This document shows, in pieces, positions 62,590 to 64,000 of a DNA stretch of 64,000 bases (its first letter is position 1; each line of letters starts with the position of its first letter). Where the stretch lies: the NCBI GenBank assembly GCA_934045075.1, contig OW203751.1, positions 7,947,822-8,011,821 on the forward strand, in the 5' to 3' direction. Both the position numbers and the translations under genes were made by a program. The notes under the pieces were generated by a model. The model was not told where the DNA came from and searched no databases. It saw only the letters and a list, made by a program, of their open reading frames with translations. The stretch is from Yponomeuta sedellus. Taxonomy: Eukaryota > Arthropoda > Insecta > Lepidoptera > Yponomeutidae.

Positions 62590-62998
62590 TATATTCTTTT
62601 TTAAAGTACTAACCCGTGCTAAAAACAATTTGAAAAAACCTATTTAGAGGCTAAAAATTCCACCCATGCCGGGACTTGAACCCGCGACCTCTGGCTCATG
62701 TGGGTACAGCGATATCATTCGCATGTAAAACCTAACTGCAAAGTAGGTACTCGGGGCTGCAATTGATGCAAATTGCTTCAGCTATATGTTGCTGCCTGTA
62801 CGTGATACAGAGAATATTGTAAAGAGTTTCGAAATTTCACTGATGCCAGGTAATCGCCCATTAGCTCAGTTGGACGACAGCGCTGGCACGGTTAGCCAGA
62901 GGTCGCGGGTTCGAGTCTCGGCATGGGTGGAATTTTTAGCCTCTAAATAAGTTTTTAAGATTGTCTTTAGTACGGGTTAGTGGATTAAAAAGAATATA
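62590..62998. mobile_element. tRNA-like MITE, most complete copy
   Basis: 409 bp with ~104-bp inverted ends: TATATTC...AACCCGTGCTAAAAACAA to CCGCGACCTCTGGCT (62590-62697), inverse at 62895-62998 ending GAATATA. The right arm holds the B box GGGTTCGAGTC; the A-box-like TAGCTCAGTTGG lies just inside. So only the 3' half of the tRNA-like unit is duplicated in the arms. Confidence 0.8.
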
Positions 62999-62999
62999 A

Positions 63000-63520
63000 G
63001 GTCTAAATTAATTTATCTCCCTATGTTTATGTAAGTTTATTATTGTATTTCACCTTTTTTCTTGCACTACCCTTTATCAGTTTCGTCAACACCAAAGGTC
63101 TGCCGGAAGCGAATGTTTCTTGCATTAAGCGCACCCTTGTACATTTACTCGTGTAATTAGTGCAATAGAGAATTAAAATAATAATTATTTCTGTAACTTT
63201 AATTTCTGTGTGCAATAAAGAATATTCCATCTTTGTTTACATTTGGGAACTATTATCTGATACGCAGTTAAGTATTTAGAAAAAATAAACCCCCTTGACA
63301 CAAATGTCCTATAGATAGTTAATTCCGTCATTTCTCATCTTAACCATTTCAAGATAGGATCTCCGACATACTAACATACATACATACCTGTAGAAAAACT
63401 CATAGATCGGTATCTGCTAAGGACACCCGGTAAAAATAATCTCCGTGACCAGAGAAATGTATAGAAGGACCAGAAGATCATCCTGCCACTCTGTATAAAG
63501 AACACCCTATATAATAAAAA
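63000..63520. other. Unannotated AT-rich stretch
   Basis: Possible LINE 3' end near 63180-63235 (GTGCAATAAAGAATATTCC). Confidence 0.35.
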
Positions 63521-63529
63521 CCACTTCGA

Positions 63530-63860
63530 TACCAACCCTTGTATGTCCCCACTGCTAGGTAACGGCGCTCTTCCTGCTCGCAGGAAGGTTAGGCCATACT
63601 CCACCGGGGGCCAAGTCCGGGTTGGTTGAGAATTGTAAGACAGTGGCGGGCCTTATTGGCAGAAGTTATCAAGCCGCCCATAATGCCTCTGACATGGCTT
63701 AACGACTGACATTACATGGCAGCCGGCACCATGCCTTGTGAAGCACGAAAGCGCTCGGAAAAAATGCCACTAGCGGTAGTCACGGTATGGTCACCCATCC
63801 AGCACCTGACCGCGCCTGTTTCATAACTCATTGATTGATATTCCTGCACCTGACCACTCC
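63530..63860 (-). mobile_element. 5S-derived SINE, near full length
   Basis: CCTTGTATGTCCCCACTGCT to CCTGACCGCGCCTGTTTC; head partly lost. Confidence 0.7.
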
Positions 63861-63862
63861 TG

Positions 63863-63930
63863 TATATTCTTTTTAATGCACTAACCCGTGATAAGGACAA
63901 TTTTAAAAAACTTAACTAGAGGCTAAGTTA
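63863..63930. mobile_element. tRNA-like MITE, left end
   Basis: TATATTCTTTTTAATGCACT to CTAACTAGAGGCTAAG. Confidence 0.6.
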
Positions 63931-63939
63931 TCGACATAG

Positions 63940-64000
63940 CTCAGAGAATCAGCAAGCTGAAGTGGCAGTGGGCTGGCCATATCTCGCGAAGAACCGACAA
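63940..64000 (+). pseudogene. LINE ORF C-terminus, cut by window end
   Basis: Reads KLKWQWAGHISRRTD, as at 55885; continues beyond the window. Confidence 0.65.

Noticed and set aside
1..64000. CRISPR array, operon, phage or bacterial system
   Set aside because: Spliced genes, SINEs and insect-type retroelements show a eukaryotic genome; repeats lack spacer structure.

Overview
The window looks like a lepidopteran (moth or butterfly) nuclear chromosome segment. It is AT-rich, its genes have small phase-matched exons with GT..AG introns of up to about 13 kb, and most of it is short interspersed repeats: tRNA- and 5S-derived SINEs, MITEs, truncated non-LTR retrotransposons, Penelope-like remnants, Helitron-like fragments and long microsatellites. 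There is no operon structure, CRISPR array or complete autonomous transposon. The organism is inferred from repeat style and gene structure only.

Three host genes could be reassembled from exons whose splice phases agree. Gene C (139-5626, +) is the 3' end of a larger gene that begins left of the window: five exons, 226 visible residues, a Ser/Pro/Arg-rich stretch followed by a probably helical C-terminus. Gene A (18379 to 13525, -) has four exons and 137 aa. Gene B (27287-46103, +) has six exons and 210 aa. A and B are paralogues: each has a signal-peptide first exon, a second exon with IIPE, and a third exon with RVGFG..FGNHADFQV...EFGPQ, with introns at matching positions and phase (all phase 1). 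They are divergently transcribed about 8.9 kb apart. I do not recognise the family. Both look secreted and both carry a basic cleavage-type motif after the conserved block.

Layout: 1-5.6 kb gene C; 5.6-13.5 kb mostly unannotated AT-rich DNA with a decayed RT fragment and nested inverted-repeat elements; 13.5-18.4 kb gene A; 18.4-27.3 kb A/B intergenic region with a (TATG)n array, a 320-bp tandem repeat, a GC-rich degenerate minisatellite and a 460-bp palindrome; 27.3-46.1 kb gene B, whose 12.8-kb first intron is filled with SINEs, a Penelope-like remnant and a 501-bp tandem duplication; 46.1-64 kb repeat-dominated, with hairpins, a (TGAG)n tract, a 334-codon RT fragment ending in a (ATCTC)n array, and Helitron-like pieces.

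The most unusual signal is that the 3' end of an exon plus its 5' splice site has been tandemly copied into the following intron in three separate places (gene C exons C1 and C3; gene B exon 3). In gene B this became a 56-bp minisatellite, into which an R1-clade retrotransposon later inserted with a clean 16-bp target duplication. Other notable items are near-perfect hairpins close to genes A and B, a MITE family whose inverted repeats contain a tRNA-like B box and which often forms palindromes, and a 300-bp MITE family with a CTG target duplication visible at two insertions.
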